Source: Bacilli bacterium (lineage in GTDB: Bacteria > Bacillota_I > Bacilli_A > ML615J-28 > CAG-313). Taken from it: a stretch of 43,777 bases of DNA. Positions 18,157 through 26,548 of this stretch are shown in pieces. Each line of letters begins with the position of its first letter. Positions within the stretch are counted from its first letter, which is position 1. The stretch spans positions 1 through 43,777 of the forward strand of contig JAFTPH010000039.1 of NCBI GenBank assembly GCA_017463365.1. The letters run 5' to 3'. The notes beneath the pieces were generated by a model, which had not been told where the DNA came from, did no database searches, and worked only from the letters and a program-made list of their open reading frames with translations. Position numbers and translations under genes: made by a program.

Positions 18157-19233
18157 ATGAACGCAAAATTAGGACTAGATAAACTTATACAAAACTTTAT
18201 TGATGATGGTGCTTTCCCTGGCGCTAACTATGTTTTAGTAATTAAAGATAAAACTTATTTTGGATCTTTTGGGAATAAAGCATTATATCCGGAAGTTGAA
18301 AAAAATAATATTGATACTTTATATGATATGGCATCAGTATCTAAGGTAGTATCAACAACAACATGTATATTAAAACTAATGGAAGAAGGGAGTCTTCGCT
18401 TATATTCAAAAGTATCTTCATACTTACCACGTTTTAAACATGATCAAATTACCGTATTCAATTTGCTTACTCATACTTCAGGTATGCAGGAGGGGATTAG
18501 TAATTGTACAACAGCGAAGAGTAAAGAAGAAGTACTTGACCGCTTGTATAGCTATGATTTAAAATATGAAGTTGGACGTCAAATAATTTATTCTGATTTA
18601 AATTATATTATGCTGGGGGAAATTGTGGAAACAATTACTGGTAAAAAGCTAAATGAATTCGCACAAGAAATTCTATTTAAACCTTTAGGTATGGTTGATA
18701 CGGGATATAAACCTGTTGATAAGATGCGTTGTGCTCCGACTGAAAATAGAGATGATGCGACATATAGAGGAATTGTGCGAGGCGATGTTCACGATGAAAC
18801 AGCATATGCATGTGGTGGAGTTGCTGGACACGCAGGGGTGTTTTCAACAGTTAAAGATATGGAACATTTTATTAGAATGATTTTAAATAAAGGGACGTAT
18901 AATGGTCAAAAGATTTTAGCGAGCACAACTATTGATCGATTATTTATTCCTCAAGTATCAGAAAATCATGATTTAGTTGGACATTATAACCGTCGTGGAC
19001 TTGGATGGATTGTAAATAGTCAATGTTCATCAGCTGGAGATTTCACAAGTTATGATGATACAATTTTACATACTGGTTTTACAGGTACTAATATTTGGGT
19101 AGATCGTAAAAATCAAGTTGGCTTTAGTTTATTAACAAATAGAGTTCATCCAACAAGAAAAAATGTTAAGATAATCGATGCTCGTCCCAAAATAGCCAAT
19201 TATATTATGGCTCATTTAGATGAATTTGAATAG
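18157..19233 (+). CDS. Serine hydrolase of the class C beta-lactamase family
   Basis: The SxxK motif is ASVSK (Ser60, Lys63). The tyrosine motif is YSD (Tyr145-Asp147) instead of the beta-lactamase YxN. The third motif is HTG (305-307) in place of KTG. GDVHDETA with GGVAGHAGVFS is typical of esterase/amidase-type members such as those in MurNAc-peptide recycling loci. No signal peptide, so it should act in the cytoplasm. The substrate is unknown; a cell-wall or amino-sugar derivative is inferred from the LmbE, glycosidase and SIS neighbours. The ATG at 18157 follows GGAGG by five bases and lies just downstream of the promoter; upstream in-frame codons are before the transcription start. The next gene begins 9 bases after its stop. 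Confidence 0.88.
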   Translation: MNAKLGLDKLIQNFIDDGAFPGANYVLVIKDKTYFGSFGNKALYPEVEKNNIDTLYDMASVSKVVSTTTCILKLMEEGSLRLYSKVSSYLPRFKHDQITVFNLLTHTSGMQEGISNCTTAKSKEEVLDRLYSYDLKYEVGRQIIYSDLNYIMLGEIVETITGKKLNEFAQEILFKPLGMVDTGYKPVDKMRCAPTENRDDATYRGIVRGDVHDETAYACGGVAGHAGVFSTVKDMEHFIRMILNKGTYNGQKILASTTIDRLFIPQVSENHDLVGHYNRRGLGWIVNSQCSSAGDFTSYDDTILHTGFTGTNIWVDRKNQVGFSLLTNRVHPTRKNVKIIDARPKIANYIMAHLDEFE

Positions 19234-19242
19234 GAGGATTTT

Positions 19243-19935
19243 ATGGCAAAAACAATACTAGCAATTGGTGGACATATTGGAGATGCGGAATTAACTGCTG
19301 GGGGAGTAATGGCAGCTAATGCGGTTGAAGGAGGAAAGAACTATACTTTAGCTTTAACTGCAGGAGAACGTGGTAATCCACCACATTTAACGGTTGCTGA
19401 ATACCGAGAACAAAAGATAAGTGAGGCTAAAGCTTTTGCAGAAATGGTAAATGGGGAAGCATTTGTTTTAAAATACCAAGATGGAGAACTTCCTAATAAT
19501 GAAGAAGTTCGTTATCAAGTTGCTTCAATTATTCGTAAAGTAAAACCAGATGTGATTATTACTCACTGGCATTCAACGATGCATAAAGATCATAATAATA
19601 CTCACCAAATTGTTCCAGATGCACAGTTTTTAGCAAGCGTTGTGGAAAGTGAAAGAATTGAAGGACCACGTCATTACGCTCCAGTATATTTTGCGGAAAA
19701 CTGGGAAGATGATTTAGATTTTAGACCTGCGTTTTATGTCGATATTACAAAAGGTTATGAACTTTGGTGTGAAGCATTAAAAACACAATGGTTTGTTATG
19801 AATAGTAAAGATTTTAAATATTATGATTACTATACTTCACTTGCTAGATGCAGAGGATGTTTAAATAAAACAATGTATGCGGAAGCATTTACAGTGTTTG
19901 ATCGTAATCGTATTATGAGAAAGGATTCGTTTTAA
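19243..19935 (+). CDS. LmbE/PIG-L family N-acetylsugar deacetylase
   Basis: A zinc-dependent deacetylase fold. GGHIGDAEL near the N-terminus is the variant of the family's H-x-D-D-x-E metal/catalytic motif. THWHSTMHKDHNNTH (about 106-120) carries the second metal-binding histidine. The first Asp of the HPDD pair is replaced by Gly (HIGD), which may change metal binding, although His and the second Asp are kept. Family members remove acetyl groups from GlcNAc-type sugars. It is cytoplasmic and tightly packed in the operon (GGAGG before the ATG, one base before the next gene). The substrate is not known. Confidence 0.85.
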   Translation: MAKTILAIGGHIGDAELTAGGVMAANAVEGGKNYTLALTAGERGNPPHLTVAEYREQKISEAKAFAEMVNGEAFVLKYQDGELPNNEEVRYQVASIIRKVKPDVIITHWHSTMHKDHNNTHQIVPDAQFLASVVESERIEGPRHYAPVYFAENWEDDLDFRPAFYVDITKGYELWCEALKTQWFVMNSKDFKYYDYYTSLARCRGCLNKTMYAEAFTVFDRNRIMRKDSF

Positions 19936-19936
19936 A

Positions 19937-22273
19937 ATGAAATTGTGTAAAAAGATATTATTTAGTCTTTTGATTTGTTGTTTAATGATAACTAGTTTAT
20001 CAGTTTTTGCTGAAGAGGATGAAGAAGTAATTGAACTTGATTACACTTATTATGGAACTACAACAAAAGTTACGATACCTAAGAATTATATAGAACCCGA
20101 AGCAGAAATGCGTGGTGCTTGGGTCGCAACGGTTTATAATTTAGATTTTCCAAAACAAGTTGGAACAAGTAGTGATGCGATAAAAGCATATAAAGAAAAC
20201 TTCTTAAATGTTCTTGATACTTTAGAAGAATATAATATGAACACGATCTTTTTCCAAGTTCGTCCATGTAATGATGCTTTCTATAAATCAGAAATTAACC
20301 CATGGAGCCAGTTTTTAGTAGGAGCTGGAGTTGATCCGGGATGGGATCCTTTAGAATGGATGGTCGAAGAAACGCACAAACGAGGAATGGAATTCCAATG
20401 TTGGATGAATGCCTTTAGAACAACAGCCGGATCAATTCTACCAAATGGAGCTATTGCTAGACAATATTCGACAAGTGAACTTCTCGCTTATAAAAAATCA
20501 GCGATTAAAACGATGGGTGATAATAGTTATGCTAAGCTTCATCCAGAATCAGTATTAATGGGTTCAGAAGATTGTATGTTAATTTTAAATCCTGGTGATT
20601 TAGGAGTACAAAAACATTTAGTGGACACATTGCAAGAAATTATCGAAAACTATGATGTTGACGGGTTACACTTTGATGATTATTTTTACTTAAACGCAAG
20701 TGCCCATTCAGAAACAGTTAATCGAAATTTTGCAGGAGGAGAAGAATACGATAAATCTTTAACGGGGGAAAATACATTAAATGATTTACCAACCTACGAA
20801 GATTATAAAGCAAATCCTGAAAAATATAATATGGAAGAAGGTCTTTCTTTAGGTGATTTTAGACGTGAAAGTATTAATAACTTAATGAGAAGCATTCGTA
20901 AAATGATTGATGAACATAATGCTAAGTATGGAAAACATGTTGAATATGGTTCTAAACCAGCTGCTGTTTGGCAATCAAGTGCAGAATCTTGTCCAGATGG
21001 AGCAGAAAATGCATCAACTGAAGGCTCAAACAATACATGTCATGCTTATCAATCAAATTGGAATTTATATGCGGATACTAAAAAGTGGGTTGAAGAAGGT
21101 TTAGTTGACTGGGTTGCACCACAAGTATATTATGATTTTGAAAATCGTGAAGTGCCTTATGCGGATATCGTTACTTGGTGGGCAAATGTTGTAACTAAAA
21201 CTAATGAAAAAAGAAAAGCGGAAGGCTTAAAACCACTTAAAATGTATGTTGCTCACGGTATCTATTTATTTGATGAATCAAATGAGCGATACACTAATCA
21301 AAATGAAGTAGCTAGACAACTTAAGTTTAATCAAATGTTTGATTGTATAAAAGGTTCAGCAGTATATGATTATACAACGCTAGTTAAACAAAATAAACCA
21401 ATTACTAAAGCGGGTATGAAAATTTTCAAAAATACTTGGGATACTAAAGTATTTGGACTTCCACGAGGAGAAAATAATATTGGTTCTACAAAAATCTCGG
21501 AAACATCATTAATTAAGAGCAGTAATGGTGAGGTAAGAGTAAGTTTTGAAAAGTTAGAAAACGTAAAAGGTTACGCTTTATATAAGATTGCTAAAGGTGA
21601 AGAACTTTCTTTTGATGTTAAAAATAGAGTAGATATTCTATATGACTCATACGATGAAGGTGGTAAAACAACATTTAAACTTCAAGACTATGATGAAAAC
21701 TTTGATTATTATTTAAGAGCAGTTTCTGTAACTAATCACTTATCAACAGAGGCAACAAAAATTTCTACTAATGTTGTGGAAAATAGTGCTCCAAATAATG
21801 TTGAAGTAAACTTTAATGATGATCAAGATGCCTTACTTTATAGTGTTGTTAAAGGATTTGTCCCATATAGTAGTGACGTCGAAGGTGATGAATTAACATA
21901 TGTTGTTAAAATCTCGGTTACAGGTATCGATGGTCGTTACTATGATGTTGATACAGTTTCTTATACAGATAAAGGAATTGAAGTTACTTGGGAATCATAT
22001 TTAGAAGGCGAAGATTGCGTTTTAAAAGTAGTTATCTCTGATGGTGATAAAGAAATAACTTGTTACTCTAATTCAATTAAGATTTTAGAAGAACTTGTTG
22101 ATGAACCTGATGAACCAGTAGAACCTGAAAAACCTACTGAACCTGATAGTCCAGTAGAACCAACTCCGTCAACAGAAGAAAACTCTGGTTGTAAAAAAGA
22201 AGTTCTTATCAAAGTAATAATTAGTATTATATCTTTAACAACAGGTATTGTATTAATTAGAAAACGTAAATAA
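19937..22273 (+). CDS. Membrane-anchored GHL10/DUF187-type glycoside hydrolase-like protein
   Basis: Residues 1-25 are a signal peptide (FA before the cut). Residues ~53-430 are the TIM-barrel of the GHL10 (DUF187/YngK-like) family: EMRGAWVATVYNLDFP, FFQVRPCNDAFYKS, the DGLHFDDYFY strand and VAPQVYYDFENR. After the barrel come beta-rich segments (~500-720) resembling fibronectin type III or similar surface modules. A Pro/Glu linker (~725-755), a membrane helix and an RKRK tail complete the chain, so the enzyme is held outside the membrane. Related proteins act on peptidoglycan or related glycans. The ATG is one base after the LmbE stop, with AAGGA in the end of that gene. Confidence 0.85.
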   Translation: MKLCKKILFSLLICCLMITSLSVFAEEDEEVIELDYTYYGTTTKVTIPKNYIEPEAEMRGAWVATVYNLDFPKQVGTSSDAIKAYKENFLNVLDTLEEYNMNTIFFQVRPCNDAFYKSEINPWSQFLVGAGVDPGWDPLEWMVEETHKRGMEFQCWMNAFRTTAGSILPNGAIARQYSTSELLAYKKSAIKTMGDNSYAKLHPESVLMGSEDCMLILNPGDLGVQKHLVDTLQEIIENYDVDGLHFDDYFYLNASAHSETVNRNFAGGEEYDKSLTGENTLNDLPTYEDYKANPEKYNMEEGLSLGDFRRESINNLMRSIRKMIDEHNAKYGKHVEYGSKPAAVWQSSAESCPDGAENASTEGSNNTCHAYQSNWNLYADTKKWVEEGLVDWVAPQVYYDFENREVPYADIVTWWANVVTKTNEKRKAEGLKPLKMYVAHGIYLFDESNERYTNQNEVARQLKFNQMFDCIKGSAVYDYTTLVKQNKPITKAGMKIFKNTWDTKVFGLPRGENNIGSTKISETSLIKSSNGEVRVSFEKLENVKGYALYKIAKGEELSFDVKNRVDILYDSYDEGGKTTFKLQDYDENFDYYLRAVSVTNHLSTEATKISTNVVENSAPNNVEVNFNDDQDALLYSVVKGFVPYSSDVEGDELTYVVKISVTGIDGRYYDVDTVSYTDKGIEVTWESYLEGEDCVLKVVISDGDKEITCYSNSIKILEELVDEPDEPVEPEKPTEPDSPVEPTPSTEENSGCKKEVLIKVIISIISLTTGIVLIRKRK

Positions 22274-22355
22274 AATAATATTAGTCAGTAAACATATATA
22301 ATAATTATGTAAATACTATTGTATGCATTTTTGATTACATTTTAAAATGCTATCA

Positions 22356-22384
22356 TTGACATTTGTAAACATTTATGTTAAAAT
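22356..22384 (+). promoter_or_regulatory. Strong sigma-A promoter of a small RNA
   Basis: TTGACA (22356-22361), exactly 17 bases, then TAAAAT (22379-22384). No gene starts within 200 bases, so the promoter appears to drive the structured transcript that follows. Confidence 0.75.
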
Positions 22385-22390
22385 AATAGT

Positions 22391-22512
22391 ATATTACAAG
22401 GCTATCTATTTTTATTAATAGATCGTGGAGGTTTCAAAAGAAGTGCTTTATATGAGGCACTTCTTTTGCTTTATCACTAAAACCTTCTAGAACGACTTAG
22501 AAGGTATTTTTT
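22391..22512 (+). ncRNA. Candidate structured small RNA or attenuator (~120 nt)
   Basis: Three hairpins lie between a near-consensus promoter and a T6 tract: 22404-22423 (7 bp), 22436-22467 (11 perfect bp) and 22482-22505 (7 bp followed by ATTTTTT, a terminator). GGAGGUUU at 22427-22434 can pair along its full length with AAACCUUC at 22480-22487, using one G-U. That pairing would break the terminator stem, so the RNA could switch between two folds. A GTG/ATG-started leader peptide of 12-15 codons rich in Phe (22443 or 22452 to about 22490) overlaps the middle hairpin; it lacks a well-spaced ribosome site. I do not recognise a named RNA family. The next gene has its own promoter. Confidence 0.55.
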
Positions 22513-22532
22513 AGTTATCATATAATAATCTC

Positions 22533-22561
22533 TGGCAATAAATTATTATTTAGTGTATAAT
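22533..22561 (+). promoter_or_regulatory. Promoter of the SGNH-SIS pair
   Basis: TGGCAA (22533-22538), a 17-base spacer and TATAAT (22556-22561), 35 bases before the ATG. Confidence 0.6.
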
Positions 22562-22595
22562 ATAAGGGTAAATAAATATAATTAACAGGTGAATT

Positions 22596-23699
22596 ATGAG
22601 TAAAACAATAGATATTAAAAAAGTAGATAGTAATTTTATAAACGAAGAAGCAAAAGAAGATATACTTTATATTGATCCTAAAAATAGTGATTTAGTAAAA
22701 ATATATGGTTTAAATTGGTTTAATGAAGATAAGAGATATCATCGCTTATCTAAAAGTCTTGATGAAGTATTACCAGAGTTAGAAGGAAGTGTTGATGTCC
22801 TAGCTGGAAACAGTACAGGTGGGATGATTGCTTTTTATTCTAATACCAATGTTTTAAAAATAAAAGTAAAGCTTAGCTTTAAGTTTCATATGGGACATAT
22901 GCCTTATACTGGTCAAGCAGGCTTTGATTTATATATTGGTAAAACCTACCAAGATATGAAATTTTATCGAACAAGTAATTTTGACTTTAGCAAAATGGAA
23001 TATGAGTTTACTTATTTTAATCATGATAAATTATTTGATGAAAACAAATTGTTTGTTTTGAATTTTCCATTATACGCTACAGTTGAAGAAGTGTTGGTTG
23101 GTATTAATCCAATAAGTAATATTACTCCTTGTATAGATTTGTTTAATAACAATGATAAAATTGTTTTTTATGGAACATCAATAACTCAAGGTGGTTGTGC
23201 AAGTAGACCTGGTATGAGTTATACACAAATATTATCGAGAATGTTAGGAATCGAATGTTTAAATTATGGTTTTTCTGGTAATGGAAAAGGACATATAGAG
23301 ATTGCGGAAGCATTAAGTAGTATAAAAGATGTTAAAATGTTTGTTTTAGATTATGAAGCAAATGCGACTTTTGATCGACTAAAAGCAACTCTTGATAATT
23401 TTGTAAAATGTTTAAGAAAAAGTTATCCAAATGTTCCAATTGTTATTATAAGCAAAATCCCAATGTATTTAGAATTTCATGATGATGCTTATAAAGCAAA
23501 TGAAAAGAAGGTTAGAAGTTATCAAAAGAACTATGTGAAAAATGCAAATGATGCAAATTTATATTATATCGATGGAGCAAAAGTATTAGGTAAGACAAAT
23601 GTATCAGAAAAAACAGTTGATGGTTGTCACCCTACTGATTATGGTTTCATATCAATGGCAGAATACTTATATCCAATTATTAAAAAAATATTAGGATAA
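22596..23699 (+). CDS. SGNH-type esterase with N-terminal GxDLY domain
   Basis: Residues ~1-175 form a beta-rich N-terminal domain with GFDLYIG (109-115), the hallmark of the GxDLY domain that precedes SGNH esterases. The hydrolase begins at FYGTSITQGG with nucleophile Ser195. It continues with NYGFSGNGKG (block II) and LDYEAN (block III), and ends with DGCHPTDYGF, giving the catalytic pair Asp342-His345. All SGNH blocks are intact. Relatives remove acetyl or other acyl groups from carbohydrates. No signal peptide is seen, so it is probably cytoplasmic. The ribosome site is CAGGTGA. It is 18 bases from the SIS gene and is likely co-transcribed, which points to sugar use. Confidence 0.88.
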   Translation: MSKTIDIKKVDSNFINEEAKEDILYIDPKNSDLVKIYGLNWFNEDKRYHRLSKSLDEVLPELEGSVDVLAGNSTGGMIAFYSNTNVLKIKVKLSFKFHMGHMPYTGQAGFDLYIGKTYQDMKFYRTSNFDFSKMEYEFTYFNHDKLFDENKLFVLNFPLYATVEEVLVGINPISNITPCIDLFNNNDKIVFYGTSITQGGCASRPGMSYTQILSRMLGIECLNYGFSGNGKGHIEIAEALSSIKDVKMFVLDYEANATFDRLKATLDNFVKCLRKSYPNVPIVIISKIPMYLEFHDDAYKANEKKVRSYQKNYVKNANDANLYYIDGAKVLGKTNVSEKTVDGCHPTDYGFISMAEYLYPIIKKILG

Positions 23700-23717
23700 T
23701 TAGAAAAGGATTTTATT

Positions 23718-24443
23718 ATGGATAAATTTACTGGAAAAATTAAAGAAATAATTGATATTGTTTATCAAGAAGAAAAAGAAAAAATTAAAGAAGCAGCTAT
23801 GGTAATCTTTGAATCAATCAAAGATGGAGGTATCTTACATGTTTTCGCAACAGGACACTCACATATGTTAGCAGAAGAAATGTTTTACCGAGCAGGTGGG
23901 CTTGTAGCGATAGACCCAGTTCTTAGACCATTTTTAATGCAGCACGAAGGGGCTATTAGTAGTACAAAGTTTGAAAGACTACCAGGAATTGCTAAAATCG
24001 TGTTTGACGGATTAGATAAAAATGTAAATGATCCATTTATTGTTGTATCTAATTCGGGAATTAATGCAGTACCGGTTGAATTTGCGGAAATCGCAAGAGA
24101 AAATAACCATAAAGTAATTGCAATAACTAGTGTTTCATCATCTAAGAACTTAAAACCTAGAACGTTAAATAATAAACATTTATATGAATGTGGAGATATC
24201 GTTATTGATAACCATGTGCCTCATGGTGATGGGGTAATTGAAACAAAGTATGGCAATGTAGGAGCTGTATCATCAATTGTTTGTAGTTATATTGCTCAAA
24301 GTTTAGTACTAGAAATAATTAATTTATTCATCGAAAATGATATTACTCCACCAATTTATATGAGTGCAAATCTAGAAGGTGGAGATGAACATAATAAAAA
24401 AATATATGAAGAATATAAATCAAGAGTTAAAAGTTTATATTAA
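23718..24443 (+). CDS. SIS-domain sugar-phosphate-binding protein (UPF0309 type)
   Basis: A single SIS domain. The phosphate-binding segments are HVFATGHSHMLAEEMFYRAG (about 45-64) and FIVVSNSGINAVPVE (about 107-121). DNHVPHGDGVIE and the C-terminal MSANLEGGDEHN match the UPF0309 family. The overall length of 241 is normal for it. SIS proteins isomerise, hydrolyse or sense phosphorylated amino sugars; the exact reaction is not known here. The family often lies near PIG-L deacetylases and glycosidases, as it does here. AAAGGA precedes the ATG. The operon probably ends here. Confidence 0.85.
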   Translation: MDKFTGKIKEIIDIVYQEEKEKIKEAAMVIFESIKDGGILHVFATGHSHMLAEEMFYRAGGLVAIDPVLRPFLMQHEGAISSTKFERLPGIAKIVFDGLDKNVNDPFIVVSNSGINAVPVEFAEIARENNHKVIAITSVSSSKNLKPRTLNNKHLYECGDIVIDNHVPHGDGVIETKYGNVGAVSSIVCSYIAQSLVLEIINLFIENDITPPIYMSANLEGGDEHNKKIYEEYKSRVKSLY

Positions 24444-24447
24444 GTAA

Positions 24448-24534
24448 GAATTTGAAACATTGTTAGAAAGAAGATTTGATAAAGAAAAACTTAAAAAAGT
24501 AATCAAAAAATATATTGTGGACAATAAATCCTAA
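24448..24534 (+). pseudogene. Possible 3' remnant of an unknown gene
   Basis: After the SIS gene a 28-codon start-less frame ends in TAA (24532-24534): it begins EFETLLERRFDKEK and has a Lys-rich amphipathic end. It has no ribosome site or start codon and I cannot name a family. It may be only chance. Confidence 0.25.
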
Positions 24535-24638
24535 AATGAGTTTGTATGAAAAATAATCAATATATGATATTGTCTTACTTAGGTAATCCATAGTCATGAG
24601 TAATTGCATAATTACAAATGACACATTTTTTGAAATCT

Positions 24639-24669
24639 ATTAGTCTTCTGAATATGAAGGCTAATTTTT
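24639..24669 (+). terminator. First of two tandem hairpins after the SIS gene
   Basis: ATTAGTCTTC (24639-24648) pairs with GAAGGCTAAT (24656-24665) using one G-U pair, followed by TTTT. Confidence 0.6.
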
Positions 24670-24673
24670 ATAG

Positions 24674-24714
24674 GGTATTTTAGCCAAATATGGTTAGAAT
24701 ATCCTCTTTTTTTA
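24674..24714 (+). terminator. Second tandem terminator hairpin
   Basis: GGTATTTTAGCC pairs with GGTTAGAATATCC through an AAATAT loop, with G-U pairs, and runs into T7. Confidence 0.75.
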
Positions 24715-24868
24715 TACTTTTATGAAACATTTAGATTTAAAGACTATAGGAGACTTACCAAGGACTCGAACCTATAAGAGATAATGATGGAATTTTAGTA
24801 ATTATTTTATAAAAATACCCAATGAAAATAACTTAAAATGCACTTTATAGGTGAAAGGTGGTGAAATA

Positions 24869-26416
24869 ATGGATGTAAATATATTAGAGCTATATATTGA
24901 AAGAATATATGGGTATGCATTAAATAATACTTATTCAACTGATGAAGCACAAGACTTATCTCAAGAAATTCTTTTAACTGCAGTAAAGGAATTGCCTTAT
25001 TTAAGAGATGAAAGTAGATTTGAACCCTGGTTATTTGGTATTGCTAGAAACGTAACAAAAGTATTTAGAAGAAAGAAAGCAAAAGAAAAAACCTTATACC
25101 ATTATGATGTATTAGATGAATACCCAGATAATAATGACACTGATTATGAAAAAATCGAATTGTACAATAGATTAAGAAAACATATTGCAATGTTATCATC
25201 AATATATAGAGAAACTATAATATTACACTATTATGATAATCTTTCGATAAAACAAATTTCAGAAAAACTTAACATCCCTGAAGGAACAATTTCGTGGAGA
25301 TTAAAAGTAGCTAGAAGTAAAATAAAAGAGGAGATTGAAAATATGGAAGAAAGTGCATTAAAACCAATTAAAATGAAAATTAATATTTATGGTAATGGAA
25401 ACTTTGATGGAGAAAATATCCCGTTTCCAGTTGCTTATATTAGTGATGCTTTGTCACAAAACATTTTATTTAATTGTTATGAAGAACCAAAGACAATTGA
25501 AGAGTTAGCTAAAATATGTGGAGTACATGCATACTATATTGAAGATAGTGTTAATAACTTATTAAAGAGGCAAGCGTTAGTTGAAGAAAAGAAAGGAAAA
25601 TATAGAACAGATTTTATTATATGGTTTGATAAATATGATAAGTTCTATGATGAAAACTTCCTTACTTATGTTAAACCTGTTAAAGATAGAATTTATAATG
25701 CTTTTAGAAATATTTGGAATGAAGCTAAAGATTTAAGTATTTATAAAGGTACTATGAAAGAAGAAAACCTATTCCATTTATATACAATGCTTTCAATATG
25801 CTATGTAAACAACAAATATAATAGAATGCCTTGGAGACCATTAAAAATCAAATATAATGGGTTTGATTGGAATTATATAGCATCATATACAACAGGCAAA
25901 TATTCAAATCATATGTATGGCTTTGTAAGAACAGGAAATGTAAATGATGGCGGTAATACTATCATAGAACGAATTACTGGAATAGATGGTATTAGTAAAA
26001 GAGAATCTATTAAAGATATTGCTGTTAGTGCTTGTATGGATATTATTAATGGTGTAGAACCAATTGATAAAGAAATTGTTGCTGACTTAATAATGAAAGG
26101 TTTTGTTATTAAAGATGAAACTGGTAAACTAGTTTTAACAGTTCCTTACATTTCAAAAGAAAATGAAAATAAACTATATGAAATAGTTGAAAAATATTTA
26201 GCACCATTAATGGATGAGTATTTAGAGATTGTAAAGAAATTTGCAAGTGAATATATTAAATTATTCCCTAAGCATCTTGAAGATGAAGCAATAAGATGGT
26301 CTAGAAATGCATTTCTTGGTCTATTTAACAAAATTCATAATTATGGACAAAACAATAGTTTCATCGAAAAAGCTATAGAAAATAGTTATTTAGAGGTAAT
26401 GTTAAATTATAAATAA
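24869..26416 (+). CDS. ECF-like sigma factor with a ~350-residue C-terminal extension
   Basis: Residues ~1-80 match sigma-70 region 2 (DEAQDLSQEILLTAVKELP and SRFEPWLFGIARN). Residues ~105-160 match region 4 (YRETIILHYYDNLSIKQISE, then GTISWRLKVARSKI). A usual ECF factor ends near residue 180. Here ~350 more residues follow: a winged-helix-like stretch (EEPKTIEELAKICGVHAYYI, then LLKRQALVEEKKGKYRT) and a long uncharacterised domain with IWFDKYDKFYDENF and WRPLKIKYNGFDWNYI. The extension may sense a ligand and replace a separate anti-sigma factor; none is encoded beside it. The ATG at 24869 follows AGGTGGTGA; the upstream in-frame GTG lies before that site. Target genes are unknown. Confidence 0.85.
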   Translation: MDVNILELYIERIYGYALNNTYSTDEAQDLSQEILLTAVKELPYLRDESRFEPWLFGIARNVTKVFRRKKAKEKTLYHYDVLDEYPDNNDTDYEKIELYNRLRKHIAMLSSIYRETIILHYYDNLSIKQISEKLNIPEGTISWRLKVARSKIKEEIENMEESALKPIKMKINIYGNGNFDGENIPFPVAYISDALSQNILFNCYEEPKTIEELAKICGVHAYYIEDSVNNLLKRQALVEEKKGKYRTDFIIWFDKYDKFYDENFLTYVKPVKDRIYNAFRNIWNEAKDLSIYKGTMKEENLFHLYTMLSICYVNNKYNRMPWRPLKIKYNGFDWNYIASYTTGKYSNHMYGFVRTGNVNDGGNTIIERITGIDGISKRESIKDIAVSACMDIINGVEPIDKEIVADLIMKGFVIKDETGKLVLTVPYISKENENKLYEIVEKYLAPLMDEYLEIVKKFASEYIKLFPKHLEDEAIRWSRNAFLGLFNKIHNYGQNNSFIEKAIENSYLEVMLNYK

Positions 26417-26441
26417 ATTATAATAAATATTTTCTAAATCA

Positions 26442-26470
26442 TTGATTTCTACTTCGAAGTATGTTATAAT
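26442..26470 (+). promoter_or_regulatory. Promoter of the upstream abiF-type RNA
   Basis: TTGATT (26442-26447), a 17-base spacer and TATAAT (26465-26470). Predicted transcription starts at about 26477, four bases before the structured RNA. Confidence 0.75.
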
Positions 26471-26480
26471 ACAAGTAATA

Positions 26481-26526
26481 GATCCCACCGCGCCTCTGAT
26501 TCAAGCGTACCATGGTGGGCCTTTTT
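26481..26526 (+). ncRNA. Structured RNA upstream of the AbiF-like gene (copy 1)
   Basis: CCCACC (26484-26489) pairs with GGTGGG (26514-26519), and an inner GCGC/GCGT stem encloses a CTCTGATTCAA loop. T5 follows. A second copy lies just after the gene, and the two differ by paired (compensatory) changes. A conserved RNA called the abiF motif is known beside AbiF genes, and recent work describes such RNAs as antitoxins of AbiF. Assigning this RNA to that class is inference from position and structure. The hairpin plus T tract may also terminate some transcripts before the gene. Confidence 0.75.
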
Positions 26527-26548
26527 ATTTATATGGGGGTATGAAACA

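Larger units (their letters stand above)
24535..24868. other. Gene-free stretch before the sigma-factor gene
   Basis: It contains two tandem terminator-like hairpins (listed separately) and no promoter that I can call with confidence. A short segment near 24761-24771 resembles the T-arm of a tRNA on the minus strand but has no other tRNA parts. Confidence 0.6.

Noticed and set aside
18695-18880. A 61-codon plus-strand frame inside the serine hydrolase gene
   Set aside because: It overlaps the clear hydrolase frame, has no ribosome site and is low in features.
24745-24790. tRNA-like T-arm on the minus strand (GGTTCGAGTCC)
   Set aside because: The T-stem does not pair well and there is no anticodon arm, D-arm or acceptor stem around it. 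It is chance or a very short attachment-site-like relic.
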